NCBI GenBank assembly: GCA_964645765.1
Contig: CAZYBE010000041.1
Span: forward strand, 1-25,168
Length of the DNA stretch: 25,168 nt
Reading direction: 5' to 3'
Source: CAZGMN01 sp964645765
GTDB lineage: Bacteria; Acidobacteriota; Aminicenantia; Aminicenantales; Aminicenantaceae
The notes under the pieces are model-generated. The model was not told the DNA's origin, did not search any database, and was given only the letters and a program-made list of their open reading frames with translations. The translations under genes and the position numbers were made by a program. Within the stretch, counting starts at the first letter, position 1. Each line of letters opens with the position of its first letter. Below are positions 1 to 7,846 of this stretch, piece after piece.

Positions 1-52
1 AGGAGCGAATATGATAGCAAATAATTTACTGAGGGACAATAAATGAGATGTT

Positions 53-236
53 AAAGTATTGGGAAATAGCCGTGCGACCATTGAGGATTTAGCCATCGGA
101 GTTCGCTCTTCGAGGGAACCCGACGAAGTCGGGCGGCGAGCATGTCTGAGCGGAGCGAGTTGCGCAGCCGCCGAGAAGAGCGAATGGAGATGGCGTTAAA
201 AATCCGATTGGGAGCATGGCTATTTCCCAATACTTT
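53..236. repeat. Large imperfect palindrome with perfect 19-bp inverted ends
   Basis: The sequence AAAGTATTGGGAAATAGCC (53-71) is repeated exactly in inverted form at 218-236. Inside lie further nested arms: TTCGCTCTTC at 102-111 pairs with 175-184, CCCGAC/GTCGGG at 119-124/128-133 forms a three-base-loop hairpin, and GGCGGC at 132-137 pairs with 167-172. The intervening arms also pair imperfectly, so the whole 184 bp can fold as one branched hairpin. It fills the space just past the stop of the minus-strand amidohydrolase gene. It has no coding potential I trust, although a spurious reading frame crosses it. It resembles a MITE or a REP-type composite palindrome; a role as a transcription end or mRNA stabiliser is possible but unproven. 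Confidence 0.8.
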
Positions 237-243
237 TACTACG

Positions 244-1920
244 CTATTTTCTATGAATAACTTTTCCGTTGAAAATTGTCATTATGACTTCGGTCTTCAT
301 TATCTCTTCGGCGGGGATCTCAAAAATATTCGTGCTGAGGACAACGAGGTCAGCCAGTTTCCCTCGCTCCACAGAGCCCTTCGCCTTCTCGGAAAAACCG
401 GCATAAGCTCCGTCGAGAGTATAGGCCTCAATCGCTTGCTCAAGCGAAATTTTCTGCTCTGGAAACCAGCCTTCAGGGTTCTTGCCGTCAATTGTCCGGC
501 GGGTGACAAAGGCATAAATCCCGCTCAGAGGGTCTAAAGGAGCGACTGTCCAATCCGAGCCGGCAGCAAGCCGCACGCCTTTATCCAGAAGAGACTTGTA
601 AGCATAGGAAAGCCGACATCTTTGCCTGCCGATCTTTCTCTCTGCCCAGCGGCCATCATCTATGGCATGAAAAGGCTGAACAGAGGCGATGAGGCGGAGC
701 CTGGCCATGCGTTCGATATCGCTCGCAAGGAGATGCTGGGCATGTTCAATTCTCCAGCGCCTGTCTCTTTTTTCATCTCGAGAGATGACCCTCTCGAAGA
801 TATCAAGGAGAATGTTGTTGGCTCTGTCGCCGATGGCATGGATCGCAACCTGAACATTCGCCCGGTCAGCCGCCTGAATTCTTTTCTCCATGATTCCTTC
901 AGGGAACATCTGGGAGTGGAGCAATCCCTTTTTTTGATGGTCATCTTCATAGGGCTCAAAAAAGAGCGCAGTCGAGGAACCCAGTGAGCCGTCAACAAAC
1001 CCTTTTAGCCCTCCAATCCTCAATAAGTTTTTATCAGCAGGAATTTTCGATTCAAGTCCGGCCAGAGCCTCAGCCTCAGTGATAGGGATATAGACTGTGA
1101 GACGGGCAGTGAGCTTATTATCTTTAAGGAGCGCCGCATAAACTTCAAGGTTGGAGGCAGGGCCCATGTCATGGACAGAGGTTACGCCTTTTTCGGCCGC
1201 ATGTTTTAAGGCAAGCTCGGCGGCCCTCAATCTCTCCGTAAAAGTTGGCTCAGGGATGTGTCTCATCACTAAATCCATGGCCGCGTCTTTCAGGATTCCA
1301 GTTGGCTCTCCTGTCCTGGGGTCTTTGAGGATTTCACCGCCCTCAGGAGAAGGCGTATCCTTGGAGATTCCTGCGATTCTCAAAGCCAGGCTGTTCGAAA
1401 GAACCATATGTCCGTCAAGACGGTTGACACAGACCGGATTGTGCGGAGTGACCCCGTCGATCCATTCTTTGCTCGGAAGCTCGGGAGGGTCAAACTGCTC
1501 GTGGTCCCAGTCGCCGTTGAGAATCCAGTCTCCTTCGCCGATACGCTTTGCCTTTTCTCTTATTCTGGCCACGAATTCTTCCCGAGTTCTCACCTCTCTC
1601 AGTTGAATACTCAACAGGGAAAATCCTCCATCCAGGAAATGGGTGTGGCTGTCGATGAAGCCAGGAAGGACCAGGCTTCCCTTTAAATCAATGACCTGCG
1701 TCTCACTGCTAATGAGCTTCTTAATTTTTTTGGAAGAGCCGACCTCAAGAATTTTTTCTCCTTTGATGGCCACAGCTTCTGCCCAGGACTGGGCGGGATT
1801 AACTGTCCAGACTCTTCCTTTAATAAGAGCGATGTCAGCCTTTTCCTTCTGTGATTTTGACTGGCAGGCAAGAGCAAAGATAAAAAACAATATTAAGATA
1901 AAAGCGGCCAACTCTTTCAT
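244..1920 (-). CDS. Amidohydrolase family lipoprotein (YtcJ-like, Amidohydro_3)
   Basis: A 558-residue metal-dependent amidohydrolase predicted to be membrane-anchored. The N-terminus is a lipoprotein signal: a hydrophobic stretch from about residue 5 to 18 followed by the lipobox LACQ, so the mature protein would start at Cys19. The TIM-barrel metal ligands are visible in order: DSHTH after a GFI strand, IHAIGD, RIEHAQH and GSDW. The segment around GDWDHEQF and RLDGHM is typical of the YtcJ subgroup, which hydrolyses amide or related bonds of poorly defined substrates. The ATG is preceded by a good ribosome binding site, GGAGG. The large palindrome at 53-236 follows the stop almost at once. 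The family is clear; the substrate cannot be told. Confidence 0.88.
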   Translation of the reverse strand: MKELAAFILILFFIFALACQSKSQKEKADIALIKGRVWTVNPAQSWAEAVAIKGEKILEVGSSKKIKKLISSETQVIDLKGSLVLPGFIDSHTHFLDGGFSLLSIQLREVRTREEFVARIREKAKRIGEGDWILNGDWDHEQFDPPELPSKEWIDGVTPHNPVCVNRLDGHMVLSNSLALRIAGISKDTPSPEGGEILKDPRTGEPTGILKDAAMDLVMRHIPEPTFTERLRAAELALKHAAEKGVTSVHDMGPASNLEVYAALLKDNKLTARLTVYIPITEAEALAGLESKIPADKNLLRIGGLKGFVDGSLGSSTALFFEPYEDDHQKKGLLHSQMFPEGIMEKRIQAADRANVQVAIHAIGDRANNILLDIFERVISRDEKRDRRWRIEHAQHLLASDIERMARLRLIASVQPFHAIDDGRWAERKIGRQRCRLSYAYKSLLDKGVRLAAGSDWTVAPLDPLSGIYAFVTRRTIDGKNPEGWFPEQKISLEQAIEAYTLDGAYAGFSEKAKGSVERGKLADLVVLSTNIFEIPAEEIMKTEVIMTIFNGKVIHRK

Positions 1921-2021
1921 TCTTTCCTCCAGAGCATTAATTTAATGAATCCAAGCTTTTTAAAGTTCATATCCATGGCTGAAAAAACACGGTTGATCTA
2001 ACACACTCTCTCTCCCATTGG

Positions 2022-2167
2022 GCTCAGGGTAAGCGGTTAGAAAACCGTTTGAAGGCTGAGCGGGCAAGGCTCCTCGACCGAAGGGAGAGGAGAGCGAAGC
2101 CTTGAACCGAGTCGCTTTTGCCTCGCTGGGGCAAAAGCGACGTGCTTTCGAAACACCCAGCCTGAGC
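2022..2167. repeat. Structured intergenic repeat, copy A
   Basis: Positions 2041-2170 align without gaps to 17461-17590, with about 115 of 130 bases identical by my count. Copy A contains a perfect 12-bp hairpin, GTCGCTTTTGCC (2111-2122) against 2130-2141, with a 7-base loop, and a smaller CTCCTC/GAGGAG arm near 2070-2092. GCTCAGG at 2022-2028 is inverted at 2161-2167 and may mark the ends. It lies between two minus-strand genes, past the stop of the MBL-fold gene and upstream of the amidohydrolase. An open frame through it is not supported as a gene. Confidence 0.75.
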
Positions 2168-2170
2168 ATC

Positions 2171-2947
2171 CTACAAATTTATTCTATCAAAATCCTTTGG
2201 GATGATGAGCCGGCCTTTGTAGTTTTCTCTGATTTCCTGCTCGATCTCGGACAGGGAAAATTCCAGTTCCCCGAAAAAATGGCAGGGAATGAGGCATTTG
2301 ACACCGGCTTTTTGAGAAAGCTTCCCAAGCTCGAGAGAATTTGTGTGCATCGTATATAGCGAAGGATATTTTTTAAAAAAACGTGAGGGAGCGCTGCAAT
2401 CGTGGATGAGGCAATCTATTTTCTCTGCTTCTTTAAAAAGAGAAGAGCAGGGGGGCGTGTCTCCGGAATAAATCAATTCTTTCTTTTCTTTCTCGAAAGA
2501 AAAATGATAGGCCAGGGATTGAGGACTGTGAGGGACTCTCAAAGATGTCAATTCGATCGAGCCTGCCAATTCAAAGCTCTCTCCTTCCTTCATAGGGAAA
2601 AATTCAATCTGTGTCCTGATATCCTTGTCCCGAAGATGGAAAAGATCGAGGAAGCTCTGGCAGAAAAGGACCGTCTCTTCTGAGCCGAAAAGCCTCACCA
2701 GACACTCCTCCAGCATCAGGCTGTGGACAAAGGAGGGCAAGCCATAGACATGATCAGGGTGAATGTGAGTCAAAAGGATGGAGCGGACCTTCCGGGGGTC
2801 AAAATCAAGCCTTTTTATTTTCTGGATGACACTTCCCGGACAATCGACCAAAATCAAGGCTCCACCGCCATTGATGAGAAAAGAGGTGTTATCCCTCTGC
2901 ACGGTCGCAACAGAGCCGGCTGTTCCCAAGAAGCAAATCTTAGTCAT
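2171..2947 (-). CDS. MBL-fold metallo-hydrolase, RNase Z-like
   Basis: A 258-residue soluble metallo-beta-lactamase-fold protein. The HxHxDH signature is present as THIHPDH, followed by VYGLP, as in RNase Z and arylsulfatase-type members. Other ligand motifs are GDTPPC (Asp) and HDCSAP, with a final CHF histidine close to the C-terminus. The N-terminus CFLGTAGSV is the usual first strand. It is shorter than typical RNase Z (about 300) and I see no clear tRNA-binding arm, so tRNA 3'-processing is uncertain; a phosphodiesterase-type hydrolase is equally possible. The ATG follows GGAAG. A promoter candidate (TTGATT, 17 bp, TATAAA) lies just upstream. Confidence 0.82.
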   Translation of the reverse strand: MTKICFLGTAGSVATVQRDNTSFLINGGGALILVDCPGSVIQKIKRLDFDPRKVRSILLTHIHPDHVYGLPSFVHSLMLEECLVRLFGSEETVLFCQSFLDLFHLRDKDIRTQIEFFPMKEGESFELAGSIELTSLRVPHSPQSLAYHFSFEKEKKELIYSGDTPPCSSLFKEAEKIDCLIHDCSAPSRFFKKYPSLYTMHTNSLELGKLSQKAGVKCLIPCHFFGELEFSLSEIEQEIRENYKGRLIIPKDFDRINL

Positions 2948-2967
2948 TTCTTCCAGGACAAGAATCC

Positions 2968-2996
2968 TTTATAAAAAAAATCATCTCCAAAATCAA
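2968..2996 (-). promoter_or_regulatory. Promoter candidate for the MBL-fold gene
   Basis: Read on the minus strand, TTGATT (2991-2996) is followed after exactly 17 bp by TATAAA (2968-2973). Transcription would start near 2961, giving a leader of about 14 nt with a weak ribosome binding site before the ATG at 2947. Confidence 0.5.
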
Positions 2997-3045
2997 CTCC
3001 AAAAAATATTCGCCATAAAATTGTCAGAATTTAGAAAAGCATAAA

Positions 3046-3074
3046 TTGAAAAAATGGTGATTCTGAATTAAAAT
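3046..3074 (+). promoter_or_regulatory. Promoter candidate for efp
   Basis: TTGAAA (3046-3051), a 17-bp spacer and TAAAAT (3069-3074) match the housekeeping promoter consensus. The predicted start near 3081 leaves a leader of about 109 nt before efp, which contains a short open frame (3122-3193). Confidence 0.5.
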
Positions 3075-3121
3075 TACTTTGTAAAAAACCGAGAATAGAG
3101 GAAGGCCGTTTAAATCAAAAT

Positions 3122-3193
3122 ATGGATATGAAACATCAGCTCTCGAAGTTAATTCAACTCAAAGGAGAACTAGTTAAAGAGGAAAAAAAATGA
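3122..3193 (+). other. Possible upstream ORF in the efp leader
   Basis: An ATG at 3122 opens a 23-codon frame (peptide begins MDMKHQLSKL, ends KEEKK) whose TGA overlaps the efp start codon as ATGA. The overlap would allow translational coupling. Against it, the nearest purine-rich ribosome-binding sequence (AGAGGAAGG) is about 17 nt upstream of the ATG, too far for a normal site. The overlap may simply follow from the A-rich ribosome binding region of efp. Confidence 0.2.
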
Positions 3194-3753
3194 TCAATGC
3201 AACTCAAATCAGGAAGGGAATGGTCATAAAGCTTGAAGAAGAGATTTACAAAGTCCTCGAGACTGTCCACATTACTCCGGGCCGATGGAAGGCTGTGGTC
3301 CAGACAAAGCTGCGCAACCTCAGGGACCAGACGCTCATCGACCACAGATTCCGCTCAAACGACAGAGTGGAACAGGCTTTCCTGGAGAAAGTTGAAATGG
3401 AATATCTCTTCCGCAGCGGTGACGAGTATGTCTTCATGAACCTCGAAAACTACGAACAGATCAAGGTTCCAAAGGAGACGATTGAGGATGCCATCCACTA
3501 CCTTGTTCCCAATGTTGTCTTTTCTGTTGAAACATACGAGGGAAATGCTGTGGCCATAGAGCCACCGATGACTGTCGATTTAAAAGTTGTTAAAACAGCG
3601 CCCTTCATCAAGGGTGCAACCCAGGCGGCCTCAAGCAAGCCCGCCGAGCTCGAGACAGGGCTAACGGTCAGTGTTCCTCAATTTGTCAAAGAAGGAGATA
3701 TGGTCCGCATCGATACAAGGGAAGATAAATACTTAGAGAGGGTCAAAGGATAG
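3190..3753 (+). CDS. efp: Translation elongation factor P
   Basis: A 187-residue EF-P, the usual length, with the three-barrel layout. Domain I starts INATQIRKGM, domain II has YVFMNLENYEQI, and domain III has the conserved GDMVRIDTR near the C-terminus. EF-P binds ribosomes stalled on polyproline and promotes peptide bond formation. The loop that reaches the peptidyl-transferase centre reads TPGRWKA, placing Arg32 where E. coli has its modified Lys34. Pseudomonas EF-P also has Arg32 there, rhamnosylated by EarP, but no EarP gene is in this window. A purine-rich GAGGAAA site precedes the ATG. The gene stands alone, convergent with the beta-propeller gene. Confidence 0.96.
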   Translation: MINATQIRKGMVIKLEEEIYKVLETVHITPGRWKAVVQTKLRNLRDQTLIDHRFRSNDRVEQAFLEKVEMEYLFRSGDEYVFMNLENYEQIKVPKETIEDAIHYLVPNVVFSVETYEGNAVAIEPPMTVDLKVVKTAPFIKGATQAASSKPAELETGLTVSVPQFVKEGDMVRIDTREDKYLERVKG

Positions 3754-3778
3754 AAAAAAGCCAGACTTAAAAGGTCTG
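3754..3778 (-). terminator. Candidate intrinsic terminator for the beta-propeller gene
   Basis: On the minus strand CAGAC (3774-3778) pairs with GTCTG (3762-3766) and is followed by GC and six T residues (3754-3759). The stop codon of the minus-strand gene (3767-3769) lies in the loop. The stem is only 5 bp, so the call is tentative. It also separates the two convergent genes. Confidence 0.45.
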
Positions 3779-5941
3779 CCTGTAGACGCCAACATTGGCG
3801 CGGCTATCTTTAACCTTTATGGTGATGAGGTTTTCCGAGTCGGGGAGCAAAGTCAGCGTGACCTTGAAGCTTTCCTGCTTTGAATCGCAGATCCCGTCTT
3901 CAGGAAAAATACTCTTCCACTCTTCAGGCCTGATAAGGTATTTGACCTCTTCGATCGAGGAGAAGGAATCCTCAGCCTGAAAAGTGAGGACGAGCTTATC
4001 CTTGTCTTTCACGACCAGGAGATTTTTGATGACCGGAAGAGAATTATCGATGACCAGGGGCTGGCTGACTTTCTCCGACCGTAAATCCATTCCTGCGGGA
4101 TTGGAAGGGCTGTCAGAGGCAACGATTTTCAAGAAATAAATCCCGTCTGGAAAAGAAACTGTATCAAAAGCGTAGACTGTATCTGCCCACTTCTCTTTCA
4201 AAACCCGCCATTGGCTCTCGTCTTCTCTTCTTATCTGAATGGAAAAGAGGAGGTTGTCGCCGTTCTCATCTTCTGCCTCCCAGGTTATCGTCTGGAAGCC
4301 CTTTCTTTGAGCTTTTTTGGCCATGGCCAGGGTGATGACCTTATCCTTTTCTTTGATTTTTGCCTGCTCACCAGCATCCGTCTCCAAGCCCCAGATAACT
4401 TCTTCCTGCTCAGGAGGTCTAAGATAAACCTCATTGGGCCCAAGCAGCTTGAGTTCAGTGATGGCAGGCGTAATGTTCGTCTGGAGGTAGAAGAGGGTCA
4501 CTCTCTGGAGAAGAGGAGAGATTTTCCCCGATTCGGTTTTGAACATAGCCTTGAATTCGATGTAACGGGATTTAGGGCTTAAGACCTTTTCTCCCTCCTT
4601 CTTCTGGTAGGGAGGTGACCAATCACTCCAACTCTCATTGGGCTCGCTTGAATTTCCGCTCCTCGATTGCAACTGAAGCATCGTCCCTGAAGGAATCTCG
4701 GCTTGCCATTCAATATTTCCCCATGATGAAATTATTTTGGCATCCATAACCCGGCTCAAGTATTCTCCACTGAGCACCTGTTCGGGCGAGATGACGGTCA
4801 AACTGCTGGGATTATTGGCGAGCATATAAATTCTTGAACGAAAAGGAATTAAGCCATAAACCTGTTCAGACTTCTTCTGGATGAGAAGAGAGACCTTTTC
4901 ATCCTTGTCCACAGCATAGACTCTTCCTTGGTTTCCTGTTCCAAAGATGAGCCTTTTCTCTTCCTCATTCCAGAGCAAACTGTAGATCAACTCCTCATCA
5001 GAATTCCAAAGCCTTTTGGCTATTCCCTGAGGGTCTATTTTATAGAGAGCGCCTGGCTGTTTCTGGCTCAGGCTCAGGGAAGGAATCTCCGCACTCTCGG
5101 TCGAGGTCGAGACAGCAGAGACGCTAACCGCAACTTCTGTTTCTGCCTTCACAGGCAGAGGAGTCGTTTCTTCTTTCTTTGGCTTGGTGACAGTTCCTCC
5201 GGCAGCGACATATATATTCCCCTCCGCGTCCAGAGCAATGCTCTTTATCTCTTCATACGAGGACTCAAAGATGACCGAGGCCTTCTTCCCCTGCGGGATT
5301 CTGTGGAGAAGTCCTCTCCCTCCGCTTCCGGCAATGATATCTCCATTCCGGTCGAATCGCATGCAGAGGATATGATTCTCCTCTGCTTTGAAGATGAGAC
5401 TTCCTTCTCCCTTTTGATTGATCTCATAGATGCCGCCAATCTCACCAACTGCAGCCAGTAATGTGCCCTTATCGCTGAACATCAAATCCCAAATATATTT
5501 CTCGCGGGGGTCGAAGAAAGGCTCTCCTTTGGCTTTGTCGGTGATTTTCCAAATCTTGCCGTTTGGCGAAGTTCCGGCATAAAGATTTCCTTTTTTGTCC
5601 TGAGCAAGGCAGTAGATGTCCATCTCAGGCACCTGAAAATACAATTCAGGGGCACCGCCCTTGCTGACTCTGTAAATCTTTCCTCCATGGCCGGTGCCAA
5701 GATAGATAATATCTTCGGGGGTAATGAGCAGGGACAGATAAAACTCCTCTGCAGGCCCTTCTAATTTCTCTTCTTTAGGAGAAAGGGAAAGAATTCCCTC
5801 GTAAGAAACCGAGATTCCGTCAAACTTACCCTTTAAAAAATCATCCTTGCTGCGCATTTCCCATTTTTGGGGCGTAACTCCCTGGAGAGCTTGAGCCAAT
5901 AAGACCACAGCGAGAGAGGCTATCACCGATATTCTTTTCAT
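3767..5941 (-). CDS. Secreted beta-propeller protein with C-terminal Ig/Fn3-like region
   Basis: A 724-residue exported protein of unknown specific function. A signal peptide covers roughly residues 1-22. Residues about 65-360 carry blade-like repeats of the form IYLGTGHGGKIYRV, LYAGTSPNGKIWKI and LIFGTGNQGRVYAV, as in WD40/NHL-type propellers. A Ser/Thr/Val-rich low-complexity insert near residues 255-290 interrupts them. The C-terminal third has Ig-like text (GIYFLKIVASDSPSNP, then VIDNSLP), a form I associate with secreted proteins of Acidobacteria and relatives. Only 12 bp separate it from the upstream S55-type gene, so the two are probably cotranscribed. A role in extracytoplasmic sensing or binding is inference only. 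The start has an AGGAGAT ribosome binding site. Confidence 0.8.
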   Translation of the reverse strand: MKRISVIASLAVVLLAQALQGVTPQKWEMRSKDDFLKGKFDGISVSYEGILSLSPKEEKLEGPAEEFYLSLLITPEDIIYLGTGHGGKIYRVSKGGAPELYFQVPEMDIYCLAQDKKGNLYAGTSPNGKIWKITDKAKGEPFFDPREKYIWDLMFSDKGTLLAAVGEIGGIYEINQKGEGSLIFKAEENHILCMRFDRNGDIIAGSGGRGLLHRIPQGKKASVIFESSYEEIKSIALDAEGNIYVAAGGTVTKPKKEETTPLPVKAETEVAVSVSAVSTSTESAEIPSLSLSQKQPGALYKIDPQGIAKRLWNSDEELIYSLLWNEEEKRLIFGTGNQGRVYAVDKDEKVSLLIQKKSEQVYGLIPFRSRIYMLANNPSSLTVISPEQVLSGEYLSRVMDAKIISSWGNIEWQAEIPSGTMLQLQSRSGNSSEPNESWSDWSPPYQKKEGEKVLSPKSRYIEFKAMFKTESGKISPLLQRVTLFYLQTNITPAITELKLLGPNEVYLRPPEQEEVIWGLETDAGEQAKIKEKDKVITLAMAKKAQRKGFQTITWEAEDENGDNLLFSIQIRREDESQWRVLKEKWADTVYAFDTVSFPDGIYFLKIVASDSPSNPAGMDLRSEKVSQPLVIDNSLPVIKNLLVVKDKDKLVLTFQAEDSFSSIEEVKYLIRPEEWKSIFPEDGICDSKQESFKVTLTLLPDSENLITIKVKDSRANVGVYRQTF

Positions 5942-5953
5942 TCCCTTTATCTC

Positions 5954-7765
5954 CTATTTCTTTATTTTGATCGGAACGATCGCAGCTCCCTTGAAAACAT
6001 AAGGAAGGGGCAACTGATACTCACTCAGAGTTGACTTATTGAGCTCGGTGGGATAGGAAGCTGCAGCTCTGGAGGAAGAAAACATGGATTTCATTGAAGG
6101 CGGCAAATTTGGCATCTCCTCGCCTTTCAGAAAGAGCCCAGGTTTTGAGGCGATGATCTTGAAATAAATCCGGTTGTTTTTCCTGAGGCTGCCCAAAAGC
6201 CTGATCAACTGCTCCAAGCTTCTGGGCACAAAAGCTGCAGTCTTGTACTGGCTCATCTCAATTTGATGCATGGATTCGGCATCACCAATAACGAGAGAAA
6301 ATTCAGAACCTGAGGGAAGGCTCGGGGCACTAATCTCGACTGTCTGCAGGATGCTTTCGCCCCTGAAGGTCCGGGAATAAACCTTCAACTGAATTCTTTC
6401 GCCTGGTGAAACTTCGTACTTATCAAGCCAGACTTTTTCCAGATAGGAAAGCTTGAGCTCTTCCGAAGCGTCGATGGCCAGGTCAATGCGGTGGATGCCC
6501 AAATCCCTAAACTCATTGTTCGTCAATAAATAAACGACTGCGGTCAGAAGGTTTGAAATGTTTATGACAGAGTTATCAAAATTGCCCGAAAAAAAATCCT
6601 CAAGATGGACACTCATTCCATTGTCAAGGTAGACATCGCCGTCAAGCTCCAATGAAAGGTCGCCGACAGCTCTCTCCTCGCTGGAGAGGATATTCGACAG
6701 GGAAACGTTGACCAGAAACGGAGTTAAGATCCGGTCCTTGACAATCTTTATCCTGAAATCTTTCGCTCCTTCCCTTTCACTGAAAATCTTGATATTGATT
6801 GGAACCAATTGAGGAAATTTGCCAAGCTCGCCTAAAAGCCCTGAGGAGCGGTCCTGATAGAATCTTCCAACCAGAGCATCGGGAACAGCAAGCTTGAAAG
6901 AGGAGGAAAGGCTGGGAATAACTGTTATCACCTTGGCCTTGGTCATGGCGTAGTCAACAGCGCCGAGGTTGTAAATAGGATGGCCGAAGGCCAAGACGCG
7001 GTTGTCATTGACACAAGTCACAGTTCCCACTGCGGCAACGCTCATGTCGCCCTCAACCAATTCAATGGCCACAGGGTCACCAGCTTGAAGCGTCAAATTA
7101 GGAAGCGTGATCTTTTCAAGAGACTGCCCAGATGAGCCGCCTCTTACAGGGATAAAGCCAAACTTTGAAAAAAAAGGCTTGGCCGCTTCAAACACTCGAG
7201 ATGAAAAACCTTCAAAAATAAGGGGAACAAGGAGAGGACTGATGGATTGACCTTCAGAGATAAAAGAAGAGCTGGGAGGGAAAAAATTCTTGTTTAATTC
7301 GAAAAGCTCCTCCAGGCTCAGGTATTTCCTGACAGCAAGCCTCGAAAAAAAGGAAGTTTTTGGGAGCTCCTTTCCAGAGATAGCCAGCATTTCTCCGATG
7401 GGAGTGATGCCGACGATGGCTTCTTTGGAGAATGCCCCGAAGCTGTAAGCCACGGCGCCGACGAGCTTGCCATCGATATAGATTGGGCTTCCGCTCATAC
7501 CCTGGACAACGCCGCTCTTCTCCAAGATGGCACTACCGAGCTTAGCGATGATTATGCTTTTTTTTGGCTCGACATTATAGAGTACCCCAAGAATTTCAAC
7601 ATCAAAATCTTCGACCTTACTCTCTTCGAAAACAGTTTTCCCTTTGCCCTTCATCCCGGCTTTGACCTCGTTCAAAGGGAGAGTCGGGATAGAAACTTCA
7701 TTCCCACCCAGGCTGAGGCAGATGATGAGCAAAGCCGAAAATAGCACCGCGAGCTTTTTTCTCAT
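5954..7765 (-). CDS. Exported SpoIVB-type S55 peptidase-domain protein
   Basis: A 603-residue protein with an N-terminal signal sequence (about residues 1-21). The motif VVQGMSGSPIYIDGKLVGAV puts the presumed nucleophile at Ser91, as in the SpoIVB peptidase GMSGSP motif. The presumed catalytic His262 sits in LAFGHPIYNLG, preceded by VAAVGTVT. In Bacillus SpoIVB the His block comes before the Ser block, so the order is reversed here. The C-terminal half is beta-rich with no recognised domain. No sporulation genes are nearby, so a spore function is unlikely; envelope proteolysis or a scaffold role is possible. It follows the SPT-like gene by 81 bp and precedes the propeller gene by 12 bp. The start has an AAAGGA site. 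Confidence 0.82.
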   Translation of the reverse strand: MRKKLAVLFSALLIICLSLGGNEVSIPTLPLNEVKAGMKGKGKTVFEESKVEDFDVEILGVLYNVEPKKSIIIAKLGSAILEKSGVVQGMSGSPIYIDGKLVGAVAYSFGAFSKEAIVGITPIGEMLAISGKELPKTSFFSRLAVRKYLSLEELFELNKNFFPPSSSFISEGQSISPLLVPLIFEGFSSRVFEAAKPFFSKFGFIPVRGGSSGQSLEKITLPNLTLQAGDPVAIELVEGDMSVAAVGTVTCVNDNRVLAFGHPIYNLGAVDYAMTKAKVITVIPSLSSSFKLAVPDALVGRFYQDRSSGLLGELGKFPQLVPINIKIFSEREGAKDFRIKIVKDRILTPFLVNVSLSNILSSEERAVGDLSLELDGDVYLDNGMSVHLEDFFSGNFDNSVINISNLLTAVVYLLTNNEFRDLGIHRIDLAIDASEELKLSYLEKVWLDKYEVSPGERIQLKVYSRTFRGESILQTVEISAPSLPSGSEFSLVIGDAESMHQIEMSQYKTAAFVPRSLEQLIRLLGSLRKNNRIYFKIIASKPGLFLKGEEMPNLPPSMKSMFSSSRAAASYPTELNKSTLSEYQLPLPYVFKGAAIVPIKIKK

Positions 7766-7846
7766 CGAAATCCTTTTCGTTCGTTCAAAAGAATGGGAGA
7801 TTTTAAGGAGTTGATCTTCTCACTCTTTATTATCTTATTATACCCG

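Noticed and set aside
142..537. Open frame on the plus strand over the palindrome and the amidohydrolase end
   Set aside because: It runs through the palindrome and antisense to a clear gene, with no recognisable protein features.
1960..2169. Minus-strand frame across repeat copy A
   Set aside because: It consists almost wholly of the repeat, and the equivalent frame is not kept as a gene at copy B.
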